A stretch of 64,000 nucleotides of DNA from positions 1 through 64,000 of the forward strand of contig JALBYF010000016.1 of assembly GCA_023212725.1 (NCBI GenBank), given 5' to 3'. This DNA comes from Tranzscheliella williamsii. Lineage: Eukaryota > Basidiomycota > Ustilaginomycetes > Ustilaginales > Ustilaginaceae. Position 1 is the stretch's first letter. Each line of letters opens with the position of its first letter. The notes under the pieces are model-generated. The model did not search any database, was not told where the DNA came from, and saw only the letters and a program-made list of their open reading frames with translations. Position numbers and translations under genes: made by a program. This document shows positions 42,856 through 53,299 of this stretch, piece by piece.

Positions 42856-45369
42856 ATGGCTGCCACTAGAGCACGGACAGAGACATCTGCTCTTTCACCG
42901 GCCATCAAGGATGTGAGCTCTACTACAGCGCCCAGGCACGATCAAACGCCTGCGCGCAGAACCACCACTCGTACTCGTAAACTTCCTAGTCGGCTACTTC
43001 CCTCCCCTTCTCCTCCACCTTCTCGGCCCAGTGCCCAATACAGTGCCCACAAGGGTCCCAGGAGTGGCAAGGACGGCGTCGATAACTCGTCTACTACCAG
43101 CACGCCTCAGTCCCACCACAAGTCCTCCAAGAAGTCTGCAAAAGTCGAATCCCCAGCACTCTCTCCAGATCAGCCAAGCTCTGATCACGAACACCTAGAG
43201 GCGGATGCGTACGCAGCAACCGAGGATCTGGGTCCTGGCAAGCGGAAGCGTCGCCCCAGCAGCATGTATAGGCCTCCCTCCACCCTCACCTCGAGTGATC
43301 CGTCCATCTCCACTCCAACAATCATCAAGCAAAAGAAGAAGAGTCGCAGCACCAGTCCAGATGTGGGTGCTGCTGCTAAGATGCACACACCCTCCATCTC
43401 GGTCACTTATGGCAAGGCCCGAGGTCGTTTGTCCAGGGGCAAACTCGACGTCGTCGAGTACACTCGCAAACAGCTCAACAATGATGACCAAGATCAGATC
43501 TCGGATTTGGAAGGCTTCAACGTCGATGGCAAGCATGTTCAGCTTGAGCCCGCTAACAACGCTTCTAGCTTGAAGAGACAACGAGTGTCTGATTTTGACG
43601 GCCAAGCGGACATGTCCCCTCCTCCTCTCCTGCCTCGCGATGGTTCAGCCCGTTTGAGGATGCCTACGCAGTTCACACAGCCCACGTTCATACGCGGAGG
43701 GCTGGTAAGCGTGTCTCCCGAAGCTGTCCACAAGAAGACACTCTATGGTGTCAGGCACGACCGTCAGATCATGCCCGATACAGTCAACACGGAAATGCCT
43801 CGGCGAAAGGACTCCTCAATCGTGAAGAGGGACACCAGGCAGCTGTGGAGGCCGTCTGACGGCCTCTCGTCTTCCCCTGTTTCACCCGCCCTCTCGCGTT
43901 TCGAGAGCAAGGTTACGGCCAGGCTAGATGTTGAACCTTTCTCACCAGTCGTCAAACAAAACTACTCGGGACGTATTGGTCCCGTCGTCGATGCACCCTT
44001 GAAGAACCATGACGAAGCCGACGAGGACGATGAGGATGAGGATGAGGATGAGGACGACTTCCACCAAGTCATGCTCGACGCCGACTTCGACTTTTTCGAC
44101 TCTCAGAAGGCCATTCAGTCAGGTGTTCGAGCGCCTTGGCTTATCGACCACAACGAACTTTGCGAAGATGCTGAAACGGACGATACTCCTGCCACGACAC
44201 CTCGCAGCCCACAGTCAGGTTGTGATCTACCCACGCCAGGAAGTCCGGGTTATAAGCTCCTGGCCAACAACGAGGGTGCTCAGGACAAAGCTCCTTATCC
44301 CGCGTGCAGAGATACCGTCTTTGCACATGCCTTACCGACAACCCAAGTCGGAGCGGATAAGCCACATCAACATGCTGGCACCTTGACCCTCTCCCTTCCC
44401 TACTCGCCTGATCTCGCTGCTGCATCGCCTCAGCTGAAGGCACTTGAAGGTGACGTCAAACGCCCGGATCAAGTAGCATCACGGGCTGAAGCAGCGGCAG
44501 CTGAACAGGTTCACGCACCAGCTACTCCGATCCTTGAGAGACGTAAGCATGCGAGCGCAGCTGCCGGTCATGGCGTCGGTATGCTCAGGCTTGGTCCGGA
44601 TTTGGCGGACCGAGGCGGGCCCCAAGCATCCCATTATATGCAGCTGTCTCCGATGATCGAGATCGGCTCTCCTCTGCTTAGCCCTGAACTTTCCCTTGGA
44701 TTGAACGGGAAGGGCGCAGATCTTCCCAGTCCCTTCGTCATTGGCGTGAGCACGCTTCCAGACCTGGATCAGCCAGCCCCTCTATCTCTTCCACCCGTTG
44801 AGAGAGGGGAAGATAAAGCTGGAATGTCCGATGCAAACGTCCCGAAGAAACTCGAAACCGTCGCAAAGGTAGAAAGCAAGGTGGCAGAACAGCCAAAAGC
44901 CGACGTTATTCTGTCAAAGCGACCTGCTCTGCCGCCTCCTCGACAAATCCGCTTCACCACCTTCACCACTGCCGAGACGTCCACAGCTACATCGCATCCA
45001 CTGGGAGTGGTCTCGCAGCCGGAGCAAGCATTCTCAGTGCAACAGCAGAAACCGCAGCCAGCCTGCGAAGAGGGCAACACTACCAGTACGACGGTAACCG
45101 TCGCTGACCGGACGCCAGATCTAGTTTATTCAGGCTCGTGCTCGCCTGCTTCTGTTTCAGAGTCTGCAAGTCCTCTTTCTCGAACCGACAGCGACTCGGT
45201 TGCCGATGCCGAGGTGGAAAACATCCTCTTTGGACCACCCGAGAAGCTAGACTTGCGCGAACTCGACCACGTCTGGGGCGGGTCGAAGAGTACATCGGCT
45301 CAGCACAATGCTGCTCTGCGACGAGCCAAAGTAACGCGGATTCACCATGTTGACCTCACTCCCCGCTAG
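42856..45369 (+). CDS. Low-complexity Ser/Pro-rich protein of unknown function
   Basis: An 837-residue frame with no intron and no domain I recognise. The first ATG in frame is 42856 (GGTCATGGC). The N-terminal part is Thr, Arg, Ser and Pro rich with several basic clusters that could act as nuclear signals (GKRKRRPSS, KQKKKSRS). A central acidic run (DEADEDDEDEDEDEDD) precedes a short aromatic segment (FHQVMLDADFDFFDSQ). Many SP and TP sites suggest phosphorylation by proline-directed kinases. The C-terminus (LDLRELDHVWGG...RRAKVTRIHHVDLTP) looks ordered and may be the conserved part. A nuclear regulatory protein is plausible but unproven. Confidence 0.75.
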   Translation: MAATRARTETSALSPAIKDVSSTTAPRHDQTPARRTTTRTRKLPSRLLPSPSPPPSRPSAQYSAHKGPRSGKDGVDNSSTTSTPQSHHKSSKKSAKVESPALSPDQPSSDHEHLEADAYAATEDLGPGKRKRRPSSMYRPPSTLTSSDPSISTPTIIKQKKKSRSTSPDVGAAAKMHTPSISVTYGKARGRLSRGKLDVVEYTRKQLNNDDQDQISDLEGFNVDGKHVQLEPANNASSLKRQRVSDFDGQADMSPPPLLPRDGSARLRMPTQFTQPTFIRGGLVSVSPEAVHKKTLYGVRHDRQIMPDTVNTEMPRRKDSSIVKRDTRQLWRPSDGLSSSPVSPALSRFESKVTARLDVEPFSPVVKQNYSGRIGPVVDAPLKNHDEADEDDEDEDEDEDDFHQVMLDADFDFFDSQKAIQSGVRAPWLIDHNELCEDAETDDTPATTPRSPQSGCDLPTPGSPGYKLLANNEGAQDKAPYPACRDTVFAHALPTTQVGADKPHQHAGTLTLSLPYSPDLAAASPQLKALEGDVKRPDQVASRAEAAAAEQVHAPATPILERRKHASAAAGHGVGMLRLGPDLADRGGPQASHYMQLSPMIEIGSPLLSPELSLGLNGKGADLPSPFVIGVSTLPDLDQPAPLSLPPVERGEDKAGMSDANVPKKLETVAKVESKVAEQPKADVILSKRPALPPPRQIRFTTFTTAETSTATSHPLGVVSQPEQAFSVQQQKPQPACEEGNTTSTTVTVADRTPDLVYSGSCSPASVSESASPLSRTDSDSVADAEVENILFGPPEKLDLRELDHVWGGSKSTSAQHNAALRRAKVTRIHHVDLTPR

Positions 45370-46149
45370 CTGGGCTTCTTGATCGGCGGGGCCTCTCAGC
45401 CGCCCATACGACTACAAAATTCTTGGCATCCTGTACAACAAGTGATAATCGAACGCTCTCAAGCCATGACAACAAAGGAGCCCGCATATAGCTTTCAAGA
45501 GTTTGTCATCCCGGCAATCTCAACCTCCAAGACTCACACTCTGTCTCCGCTACTGCGTAATCTCCCATCACAAGGTTCACACCGCTTCCAGCCGTTTGTA
45601 ACAATAGTACTAATTATCTGCTTAGCTGCCACCACTTTGGCCATAATGAATCCACTTAAGAAGCGACCATCAAAGTCCCTCCCCTCCGACTCTTGATCAC
45701 GCCCGTGCTGTATCCCGCTGACGTCCTGATCGTGCTGTGCAGACCGCCTGGCGTCGAGTGTGAGTTTCCGCGGACAGAGTTGATGCTTTGGTGTCGGATG
45801 AGTGAGGCTTCCTCCACTTGGAAGATGCAGAAGAGGCTGTCGTATGCATCGATGCCATAATCAACGTCGAACCTCGCACTCGACTCTGCCTGAGCTCTTC
45901 CACTCTGTAGCCAAAATCAAGTCCTCCCACTTGTCAGACAGACTCTCAGCGCAGAGCACGCTAAAGGAGCGGCTGTAGTAGACGGCGGCACGAGCAGCTA
46001 GGATTCGGTGCGCCGGGCCAGCGGAGTGCAGACAGGCGTCGCGCGCGGTCTTCCGCACGGCTTACGCGGGGGCCCTTTCGTCACACGGCAGCTCGCTCCA
46101 CGTAGTCTCTTCTCCTTCTGCTTTGCGTCTACAGCTGCCCAAATCCAGC
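45370..46149. other. Intergenic region
   Basis: 780 bp between two plus-strand genes. No gene was supported. The final 150 bp is GC-rich and should hold the promoter of the fusion gene. Confidence 0.3.
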
Positions 46150-48156
46150 ATGCCACGGCGCCCTTCGCAGCCTGCCGCTACGGCCGGTAGTCGGGCATCG
46201 CGCAGGGTTATGTCGACGCCAGCCCGGCCAGCGCCCACTTCCCAGCCACGCAGCCTGCGAAGCGCCGCTACCACCCCTAGCGCACCACGGACGCCTGCCG
46301 CTGCCGGCACGGGCATGACAATAGGCCCAATGGACGTGGCCGATCCGCCGTCTCGGAAGCGCCCCAGGGCCAGCGCGATCAAGAACGAGCCTGGCCTGAC
46401 GGATCTGTTGCAGCCCGCTGCACCACAAGCCGCTGCACGCCCGTCGGCCAAGAAGGAGGAAGACGATGCGGCGCCGCTGGCCGCCCCGAACGCAAAGCAG
46501 AAGCAGTCCGCAGCGGAACGCAAGCTTGCCTCCTACAAAGCGTCCAGCACGCGCTCGCCCTTCCCGGACCATCCCCTCCCCACCCCTGCCGAGGCCGAAC
46601 GCGTAGCCTGGATCCTCGGCGACTTCCACGGCTACCGGCGCGAGGCAGACGGTGGCAGCGGCCTGCCCCAATATACCACGCCTCAGGGAGACAACAAGTG
46701 GGGCGGGTGCGGCGACGTGGCCTCGGTCCTGGAGGCGGTGATCCGCACCGTGCTCAGCTGCAACACGTCCGGCAAGAACTCGGCCGCCGCCCACCGCAGC
46801 TTGACGGAACACTTCGGAAAGCAGAACTGGCAGCGCATCCACGAATCGCCCGAGTCCGAGCTGGTCGACGCCATCCGCTGCGGCGGTCTGGCGAACAACA
46901 AGGCCAAAACCATCAAGGGCATCCTCCGTCAGACGCACGAAAAGTTTGGCGTGCTCTCCCTCGACCATCTGCACCATGCCTCGGACGACGAGATCATGCA
47001 GCAGCTCGTCTCGTTCAACGGCGTAGGCCCCAAGGTCGCCTCCTGTGTCCTCGCCTTCTGCATCGGCAGACAGAGCATGGCCGTAGACACGCACGTCTTC
47101 CGGCTTTGCAAAGCGCTCGGCTGGGTGCCCGAAAAGGCCACTCGTGACCAGACCTACTACCATCTCCATGAGCGTGTCCCTGGCCATCTCAAATATCCGC
47201 TCCACGTGCTGCTCATCAAACACGGCAAGATGTGTCCCAATTGCTCGGCCAAGGGCTTCGCCACGGTCAAGGAGGAGATCCCCACCTCAGACGACGGTGA
47301 GGATAGCAAGTCGGGCCGGGACCGCCCCTGCCCCCTCAAGGCGAACGGCCTGCTGGGACGGAAAGGAAAAGCGCTCAAGAACGCGGGCGCCACTGCCAAC
47401 GGCATCAAAGCGGAGGACGTGGGGCTGTCCTCTGCCGACCGCGCTTCTGCTTCCGGGCCGCGCAAGAAGGCCAAGGCCGAGCCGGATGCGGGCGTGAGCG
47501 GGGCGGGCGACTTTGCCGCGGCGCTGCGAGCCGCGCAGGAGGCCTCGTCGTCGGACCTGCTCAGGGCGCTGCAGCGGTCGCGGTCGACGCGGGCCAGGGA
47601 CCCGCTGGATGCGCGGCTCAAGGCGGCCGGGTACTCGCTCCAGCTGGCCGCGGCGGCGGAGCTGGGCGCCGAGCAGCGCGAGGAGCTCTTTGCGCTTTTC
47701 CAGGCCAACATGGAGGCCATGTACCGCCGCTCTACGCTGGGCTGGGTCCCGGCAGCCAAGAAGAAGGAGCTTTTCCACGGGGCGTCGCGCTTCGCACTGC
47801 TCCGTGCCCACGCCCAGCTCGCCGGCTACGCCATGTTCCGCTTCGACACAGAGCCGTGCGCCCCCAGCGACCCCGCCGCCCTCCCCGGCGAGACCGAGCT
47901 CCAGGTCGCCTACCTCTACGAACTGCAGATCGCTCCCCCCCACCAGCGCGCCGGCCTCGGCCGCGAACTCATGGACATCATCCACACCCTCGCCGCACAC
48001 TACCGCATGCGCAAGGTCATGCTCACCGTCTTCGACCACAACCACCCCGCCCGCACCTTCTACCAACAACACGGCTACCGCCCAGACCCCATCTCCCTTG
48101 CCACCCGCAACGCAGACAGCGTCGACTACGAAATCCTGTCCAAGCTCACCTCCTAA
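46150..48156 (+). CDS. Fusion of endonuclease III-like DNA glycosylase with NatD-type N-terminal acetyltransferase
   Basis: One uninterrupted 668-residue frame starts at the first ATG, 46150. After a disordered basic N-terminus, residues 185-365 form an HhH-GPD DNA glycosylase domain. The hairpin FNGVGPKVASCVLAF carries the predicted catalytic lysine (K295), and AVDTHVFRLC the aspartate (D313). Only CPNC remains where endonuclease III has its four-cysteine iron-sulphur cluster. A Lys and Ala rich linker (about 370-480) leads to a GNAT domain (485-668). It resembles Naa40/Nat4: MYRRSTLGW, AYLYELQI, acetyl-CoA loop QRAGLGRELM, RKVMLTVFDHNHPA and closing DYEILSKLTS. NatD acetylates the N-termini of histones H4 and H2A. 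There is no in-frame ATG between residues 362 and 516, so a separate NatD start is unlikely. Confidence 0.85.
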   Translation: MPRRPSQPAATAGSRASRRVMSTPARPAPTSQPRSLRSAATTPSAPRTPAAAGTGMTIGPMDVADPPSRKRPRASAIKNEPGLTDLLQPAAPQAAARPSAKKEEDDAAPLAAPNAKQKQSAAERKLASYKASSTRSPFPDHPLPTPAEAERVAWILGDFHGYRREADGGSGLPQYTTPQGDNKWGGCGDVASVLEAVIRTVLSCNTSGKNSAAAHRSLTEHFGKQNWQRIHESPESELVDAIRCGGLANNKAKTIKGILRQTHEKFGVLSLDHLHHASDDEIMQQLVSFNGVGPKVASCVLAFCIGRQSMAVDTHVFRLCKALGWVPEKATRDQTYYHLHERVPGHLKYPLHVLLIKHGKMCPNCSAKGFATVKEEIPTSDDGEDSKSGRDRPCPLKANGLLGRKGKALKNAGATANGIKAEDVGLSSADRASASGPRKKAKAEPDAGVSGAGDFAAALRAAQEASSSDLLRALQRSRSTRARDPLDARLKAAGYSLQLAAAAELGAEQREELFALFQANMEAMYRRSTLGWVPAAKKKELFHGASRFALLRAHAQLAGYAMFRFDTEPCAPSDPAALPGETELQVAYLYELQIAPPHQRAGLGRELMDIIHTLAAHYRMRKVMLTVFDHNHPARTFYQQHGYRPDPISLATRNADSVDYEILSKLTS

Positions 48157-48275
48157 GCCCTTTGCATGCCGTGCGCGACTGACTAAAGAAACAGTGTGCA
48201 GTCGGCAGCTGCGGCGGTGAGGAAGAGCGCCAGCGGCGCGACGCGGATCAACGGAGCGAGTGGGCGGCGGACTAC

Positions 48276-49550
48276 CTACGTGGAAAAGAGGATGCCCTTG
48301 ACGGCGGCGGGATAGTAGACGCCGTCGTACAAGATCGCGCGCGTCCCGTTGGCGCTGACCTAAGCCACCGTCGCGCGCGGTGTCCGAGCTGAGCGTGATC
48401 GTCTGGCTCACCTGTCCAGCCGCCCCGGGTAAAGCTGAGTGCGCCGCGGCCCACCGTGCTGTGCCAGCGAACGATGCCGGCCCGTCAGCCCTCCACGTTG
48501 GCCGAGCAGGATAGGTTATCCACGCGCGTGTGCTACTTGCATGCCGTAGTCTGGGTTGATGTAGCTGTACGATGGGATCTCGAGCAGGCCGGTCCCGTTC
48601 TCCTTGTCCTTCATCAGGTAGAGATACAGCTCGCCATGACTCCCGCCCGCCATGCCATCCGCGCGCTCCAGCACTGGTCGGCGGAGTCCCCCCGCCACAT
48701 CCTTCCTCTCCGCCGTACAGGCCCGGCAGCTTGCCCGCCCGGTTGAAGCGAAGTAGGCCGGCAAGATCACGGTGTAGTTCAACGTAACCTGGCCAGCGTC
48801 AGGTTGGACGCGGTCAGTGCGTAGAACTGCGTGCCTCCCACTAGAAGCTGCGACGGAGTATACGAGTTTGGGCCCGTCGACGCAAAGTGCCGCGGAGGAA
48901 ACGTGGCGACTGTCAGTCGTGACTGGACGGGCCGGCAAAGGCGGCCGCCTCACCCTGAGGATAAAGATCTCGAGGACGCTAGAGGACGACATCTTTGCGT
49001 CCCTGTGCCGCGTAGTTCGCGCGCTTTCCTGCTGGGTCGTGACGGCTGCGCCTGTACGAGCCGCTGCGTCTCTCGCTAAACGGCCCCGCCCCTGGCCCAG
49101 TGACTTTGGCGGATGGCGCCGCGGCGGGCGCGGACGGGTGGCTTGCAGCGCTAGATAGAGCAGCACCGCATGGGAGGGCCGGCGGCCTACGCGGCGTCGG
49201 GCAGCCCAGTGAGGATGTGAGTTCTTCTGGCCCGAGGAATTGTGCAAGATGCGCATCTCGTCCAGGCTGTCGAAGCTCGGCGCGCTCATACCACGCCCGC
49301 CGTCGCCGTGCGCGTGACCGGTGCGCTGGCCTTCTCCCTGGACCCCCGAGTGGCGTGCTCGGACCGCCAACCAGATCACACCCAACAGCACCACCGCGGC
49401 GCCCAGCCCACCGCTCGGAGCAGTCGAACGCCGCCTGTGCGTTACGCAGCCCGTGAAGCCCGTGAAGCCGCTGCGCCACCCGTCTCGCCGCGCGGAGAAG
49501 CCCTCTCCTCTCGTACTGCGCAGCTCGGCGCTGGTCTCAGCGGTCTGCAC
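48276..49550 (-). pseudogene. Decayed family-14-like polysaccharide lyase (PL14) gene
   Basis: Pieces of one PL14-like domain lie in order on the minus strand but in changing frames. They include LLVGGTQFYALTASNLTLA (about 48845-48786), VTLNYTVILPAYF, then FNRAGKLPGLYGGEEGCGG, DSADQCWSARMAWRAG, HGELYLYLMKDKENG, WHSTVGRGALSFTRGGWTG and ANGTRAILYDGVYYPAAVKG, ending GILFST at TAG 48276. At least five shifts between frames and several in-frame stops interrupt it; no splice set repairs all of them. KLPGLYGG, ELYLYL and GRG...F..GGW are hallmarks of glucuronan/alginate lyase-like proteins. Further upstream (about 49420-49370) a transmembrane-like segment (GLGAAVVLLGVIWLAV) may be its anchor. The region is GC-rich. 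Assembly indels in homopolymers could mimic some of the breaks. Confidence 0.6.
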
Positions 49551-50479
49551 TCGGCCATTTTCCTACCGTGCGGCTTCCAACGCGGCCATCAGGAAGCTAT
49601 GCCAAGGAACGAAGAAGGCATCCAAGGCGAGAGCAGAAAACCGGCCAAGAATGACTTCCATTTGAATGGTTCCGTTTAACCATGTCCGCCCTTGCGACCA
49701 CCTCGGCGATCTCAAAAACAGCACAAACGAGCGCGGTGGCTGCATGCAGCCGCTCGGCAGGGACGAAAAGGACAAGGTTTGTGATGGTCCGCTGCTTGCA
49801 TGTGCGACAGTAGACGCGGCATCTCTGCGTGGTAGCGTTGTGACTCCGCAGTCCATAGGTAGCTGTCCAACACCGCTAGCATTCGCGATTAGAACAGCGC
49901 TCGGCGCGCGAGTCCGCCGTCGCTCGCCTCAACGGAGATCCAAGTGCAAACTCCGCCGTGCGCATGTCCGCTTCTCGCACCGCCTTTGACAGCGGGACCG
50001 CAGAGACGCAGCTTACACGCGAAGCTTTGTTGCTGCCAAGAGCGCCATCGGCCTCCGTCGTCGACGCATGCATGGGCATGTCACCTTTCCAAGCGGACCC
50101 GCATCCAGTCACGTTCGTAAGACCGCCTGCACAGCCAGCTCAAGCTTCGGACAAGAAAAGGTGGATGCGAACGGTCGACTTCTAGATGGAAAGGTAACGA
50201 CAAACGTAGATAGCAACAACGGAGCACGGCTTGCCCCTTCCGCCAATGGTCAAGTGTCTGCTGACGTCAGGCCCGAGGGTATGTGCATTCAAGCCGGCTA
50301 GCAGAGCGTCGCATGCGGATGAAGAGTAGCAAAGTGCGATGGGTGCAGATGGTGGCCTAAGATGCTGTGGCTGGTCGGAAGGTAATTCCGTTTTTTTTGG
50401 TTGTCTGGAGCAATGTCGGTCTTGGACAACCGCAGGGTATCATAAGTGCAAGAAAGGTGTAGAATCGCAGCGTGGTTGA
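49551..50479. other. Intergenic region
   Basis: No coding region was supported between the lyase remnant and the CDC25 stop. A perfect CRE-like palindrome TGACGTCA occurs at about 50261-50268, and a T-run of eight near 50391. Nothing else was recognised. Confidence 0.3.
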
Positions 50480-53299
50480 TCACGCCAGAGGTCGGCTCAG
50501 TATGTCGCCTGTGGTGCCAGCTCGTAGAAGAGGACGTCTTCCGAAAGATCCCAAACGCGGCGGGGGAAGGAGCATGGGCTTACGGAAGCCCGCAGCAGCG
50601 CAAGGACTATCTCCAATCTCTTCCTCGAAGGACGAGTCTCCGACGCTGCCAAAGCTGGCATCAGCGGCTACACAGCCACCTGAGCTGCTGTTAGCAAGGG
50701 ACAGCATGTCCACGTTGTTGGCTTCCCTCATCTCATCATGGTGTGCCACGATCCGCACGGGTGCAGCCGGACACGGAGACTCTTCGATGAGGGACGAGTC
50801 CTCCTCCTTGATAGAACGGTCAGAGGGTTTCCGACTCATAGTACCGGTGGTAGCTTGATGGCGCTTTCCTTCGCCATACGTGAAGCTGCGATGCCGTGAG
50901 AATTGCTTGCGAAAGCCGTTGAGCTCGGTAGATCGCTTGGCATGGTAACGCGGGTCATCCATGCATACGTACTGCTGCGGTTCGCACACCGCCGCATGGC
51001 TTCGGAAAAAGTCGCAGTAGCCGCCTTGCAAGATGTAGATCTCGGGGAAATGGCAGTTAGGGTAGTCGTGCGCCAAGGCCCGGTCTGCTTGACGGAGCGC
51101 AAGAGCCATAGATGGCGCCCGCTTGCAGCTGAATTCGCAGTGGAAGACGAGAACGTCCTTGAGACGGTTGCCAAACTGGTCCGGCTTGCCACTCTGCGAG
51201 CGCTCCGGTAACGGACGGCCTTCTGTGTGACGACCTTTTCCAGGTGTCAAGAAATGAGTGACTACCTTGTCAACAGTACTCAGGTTGATAGCTCCTGAAA
51301 TATGGCCACCTTCGTATTCATAGCCGAAACGACAGTCGACAATCTGGAAACTAGCAATAGCGTTGGCGAATTTGCCAGCGAGGAGTTCCGTTACGGTCTG
51401 AGGGGTGATCCTCATTAGCCCGTCTTGCTTTACATTGAAGCAAGGAAGGATCTTGCCTTCCTTCTCAGAGGCTCCAAAACCGGGCAAGCTTTCGGCGCTA
51501 GCAGGTGAGCTAGCGAAGGAGCCATCGCCCAGGCCGAGATCATCCACCATGGCGTCACCGTTTCGGGATCCACTACGCTTCATGCCAGTACCATAGGCGA
51601 GGGGTGAGCTGTCGTCCTTGCTGCCGCGCCGCAGAAAGTTGGGTCGAGTGCGCAACGGCGGAACGGGTGAGCCGTCCACATCAGTCATGTCGGCAAACCC
51701 TCGTGCTGAAGAAAGAGGCTGTCCTAACGATACCCGATGGGTGGCTGCTAACGCCGATGATGATCCTGCGGCAACATCACTTGAAGCGAGGTGCTTGCTA
51801 TTGTCAAAGGCAGACAAACACCTGCGCGGGGGAGGAGCGGTGGGTCGGATCCCTTTTGACACCTGACCCTTCAGTTCCAAGGCTGAACAGGCACTTTTGG
51901 CCGTGTGAGTCTCGTTGACCAAGGATGGTCGCTTTACATAGGGATTTGCTCGCTTTCCAAGCGTTGAGCCAGTGTTGGATCTTGTGGACAGGTCACCTAA
52001 ACGTGGAACGGCAAGGGCTGTTGTATGTGTTCTCTCGAAGTTGCGCATACCCAGAGAGGTCGTTCTTCTTGGCGGCGGCATCCGCGTGCATGGCGAAGAC
52101 CCAAGAGGAGAAGACGCTTTGGACGGTCCGCCAATGGATATGGTCGGTAAGAGGCTGGTGCCACTGACCGACGTGGAGGACGGCGGGACAATCTTCTCGG
52201 GCGACATGGGATCAAAGAAATATCCTGCCATGGATCCCATTGGCGAAGGCGAGGGATTGACGTCGAGGATATCAAGTAACTTGGAATCACCATCGTAGCC
52301 GTCGCCGTCGGCATCGTCGGCCTCGGATTCATCGTGTCTCTCTTCGAAAAGAGATTCTGCAGAGCCAGCAAGGGATGCTCGTCGCTCCGACAATTGTCGG
52401 AGAGGCAAGTTGGAATCAGAAAGCCGGTGGCGAGGGTTAAAAACATGCTGGGACCGAGACCCAGCTGTACCGTGCGGTAGCTGAGCTTGCCCGGAGAAAG
52501 TGCTTAGTAGAGCAGGTCGGGTTTTGGAAGGAAGAGCGCCCAAGTAGGCGGCAGAGAGTTGTGATGCTTTTTGATCAGCATCGGACTGCCTTGTGGGTAA
52601 GGACGTCGGCCTTCGTTTGGGCGGAGGCTCCTTGTCTGGGCTGCTCAGGGTCCCCTGGTCTTCCGAGAATGGGCTCTGGGAATTGATGGAAAGCTCGGTT
52701 GCAAAGAGGCGGGAAGCCATACTTTTTCCGTGCTGTAGGGAAGATTTTCTTTCGGCGATGATACTACTCTGGCTCGAAGTTTGGGAAAGAGCGTCTGCGG
52801 GACTGGCCATGTGGATGGATTTGAGGAGGGCGGGCAAAGCCTCTGATGGGGACCGTAGACGTGAAGCCGGTGGCGCTGGTGAGATCTCCATATCCTGCGG
52901 GGAAGACATTCTAGCACCCAGCCGTGGCGACCGAGAGTTAAAAGTGGTGCCCATGGCAGCACCCAGGGTAAAAGCCGGTTTTGGGGAGAAGCGCGCTTGA
53001 GCCGATGCGGGATGGAGGTGAGCGGCTTTGACGGTGTGGAAGTTGGTTTGGGCATTGGCCAGACTCTGGGCGAGGCCAAAGGTGGTGTTAAACAGAGGCT
53101 GATGGGTGGCGGGGCTCAGCGCCGGGAATGGCTGGGAATGACCGCCATCCAACGATTCCGAGATGGACATAGAAGAGCCGAACGACTTGTCAAAGTCGGC
53201 AGGCAGATCATCGTGTGGGTAGACTTTGGGCGAACTGGGTTGCTCGAACAAGTCATACCGAGTGGGGGGGCGCATAGGAGAAGACAAAAGCGTGGCCAT
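50480..53299 (-). CDS. CDC25: Cdc25-type M-phase inducer phosphatase
   Basis: A 939-residue protein. The C-terminal quarter is a rhodanese-like Cdc25 catalytic domain. It starts around VDCRFGYEYEGGHISGAINL and has the active-site loop HCEFSCKRAP with nucleophile C721 and R727 (CX5R). It continues with FPEIYILQGGYCDFF and QQYVCMDDPRY, both typical. The enzyme removes inhibitory phosphates from Cdk1 to trigger mitosis. The first 650 residues are Ser and Pro rich with many SP and TP sites, the expected regulatory region for checkpoint and Cdk phosphorylation and 14-3-3 binding. The start at 53299 is the first ATG; the frame stays open upstream to 53401 without another ATG, so a 5' exon is possible. 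No intron is apparent. Confidence 0.93.
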   Translation of the reverse strand: MATLLSSPMRPPTRYDLFEQPSSPKVYPHDDLPADFDKSFGSSMSISESLDGGHSQPFPALSPATHQPLFNTTFGLAQSLANAQTNFHTVKAAHLHPASAQARFSPKPAFTLGAAMGTTFNSRSPRLGARMSSPQDMEISPAPPASRLRSPSEALPALLKSIHMASPADALSQTSSQSSIIAERKSSLQHGKSMASRLFATELSINSQSPFSEDQGTLSSPDKEPPPKRRPTSLPTRQSDADQKASQLSAAYLGALPSKTRPALLSTFSGQAQLPHGTAGSRSQHVFNPRHRLSDSNLPLRQLSERRASLAGSAESLFEERHDESEADDADGDGYDGDSKLLDILDVNPSPSPMGSMAGYFFDPMSPEKIVPPSSTSVSGTSLLPTISIGGPSKASSPLGSSPCTRMPPPRRTTSLGMRNFERTHTTALAVPRLGDLSTRSNTGSTLGKRANPYVKRPSLVNETHTAKSACSALELKGQVSKGIRPTAPPPRRCLSAFDNSKHLASSDVAAGSSSALAATHRVSLGQPLSSARGFADMTDVDGSPVPPLRTRPNFLRRGSKDDSSPLAYGTGMKRSGSRNGDAMVDDLGLGDGSFASSPASAESLPGFGASEKEGKILPCFNVKQDGLMRITPQTVTELLAGKFANAIASFQIVDCRFGYEYEGGHISGAINLSTVDKVVTHFLTPGKGRHTEGRPLPERSQSGKPDQFGNRLKDVLVFHCEFSCKRAPSMALALRQADRALAHDYPNCHFPEIYILQGGYCDFFRSHAAVCEPQQYVCMDDPRYHAKRSTELNGFRKQFSRHRSFTYGEGKRHQATTGTMSRKPSDRSIKEEDSSLIEESPCPAAPVRIVAHHDEMREANNVDMLSLANSSSGGCVAADASFGSVGDSSFEEEIGDSPCAAAGFRKPMLLPPPRLGSFGRRPLLRAGTTGDILSRPLA

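Noticed and set aside
46129..47223. Long minus-strand frame (364 codons) opposite the glycosylase part
   Set aside because: It is the antisense shadow of a GC-rich gene with clear domains on the plus strand; its translation shows no motif.
47287..48411. Minus-strand frame of 374 codons opposite the NatD part
   Set aside because: Same reason: GC-rich third positions on the plus strand leave the antisense frame open, and the peptide resembles no family.
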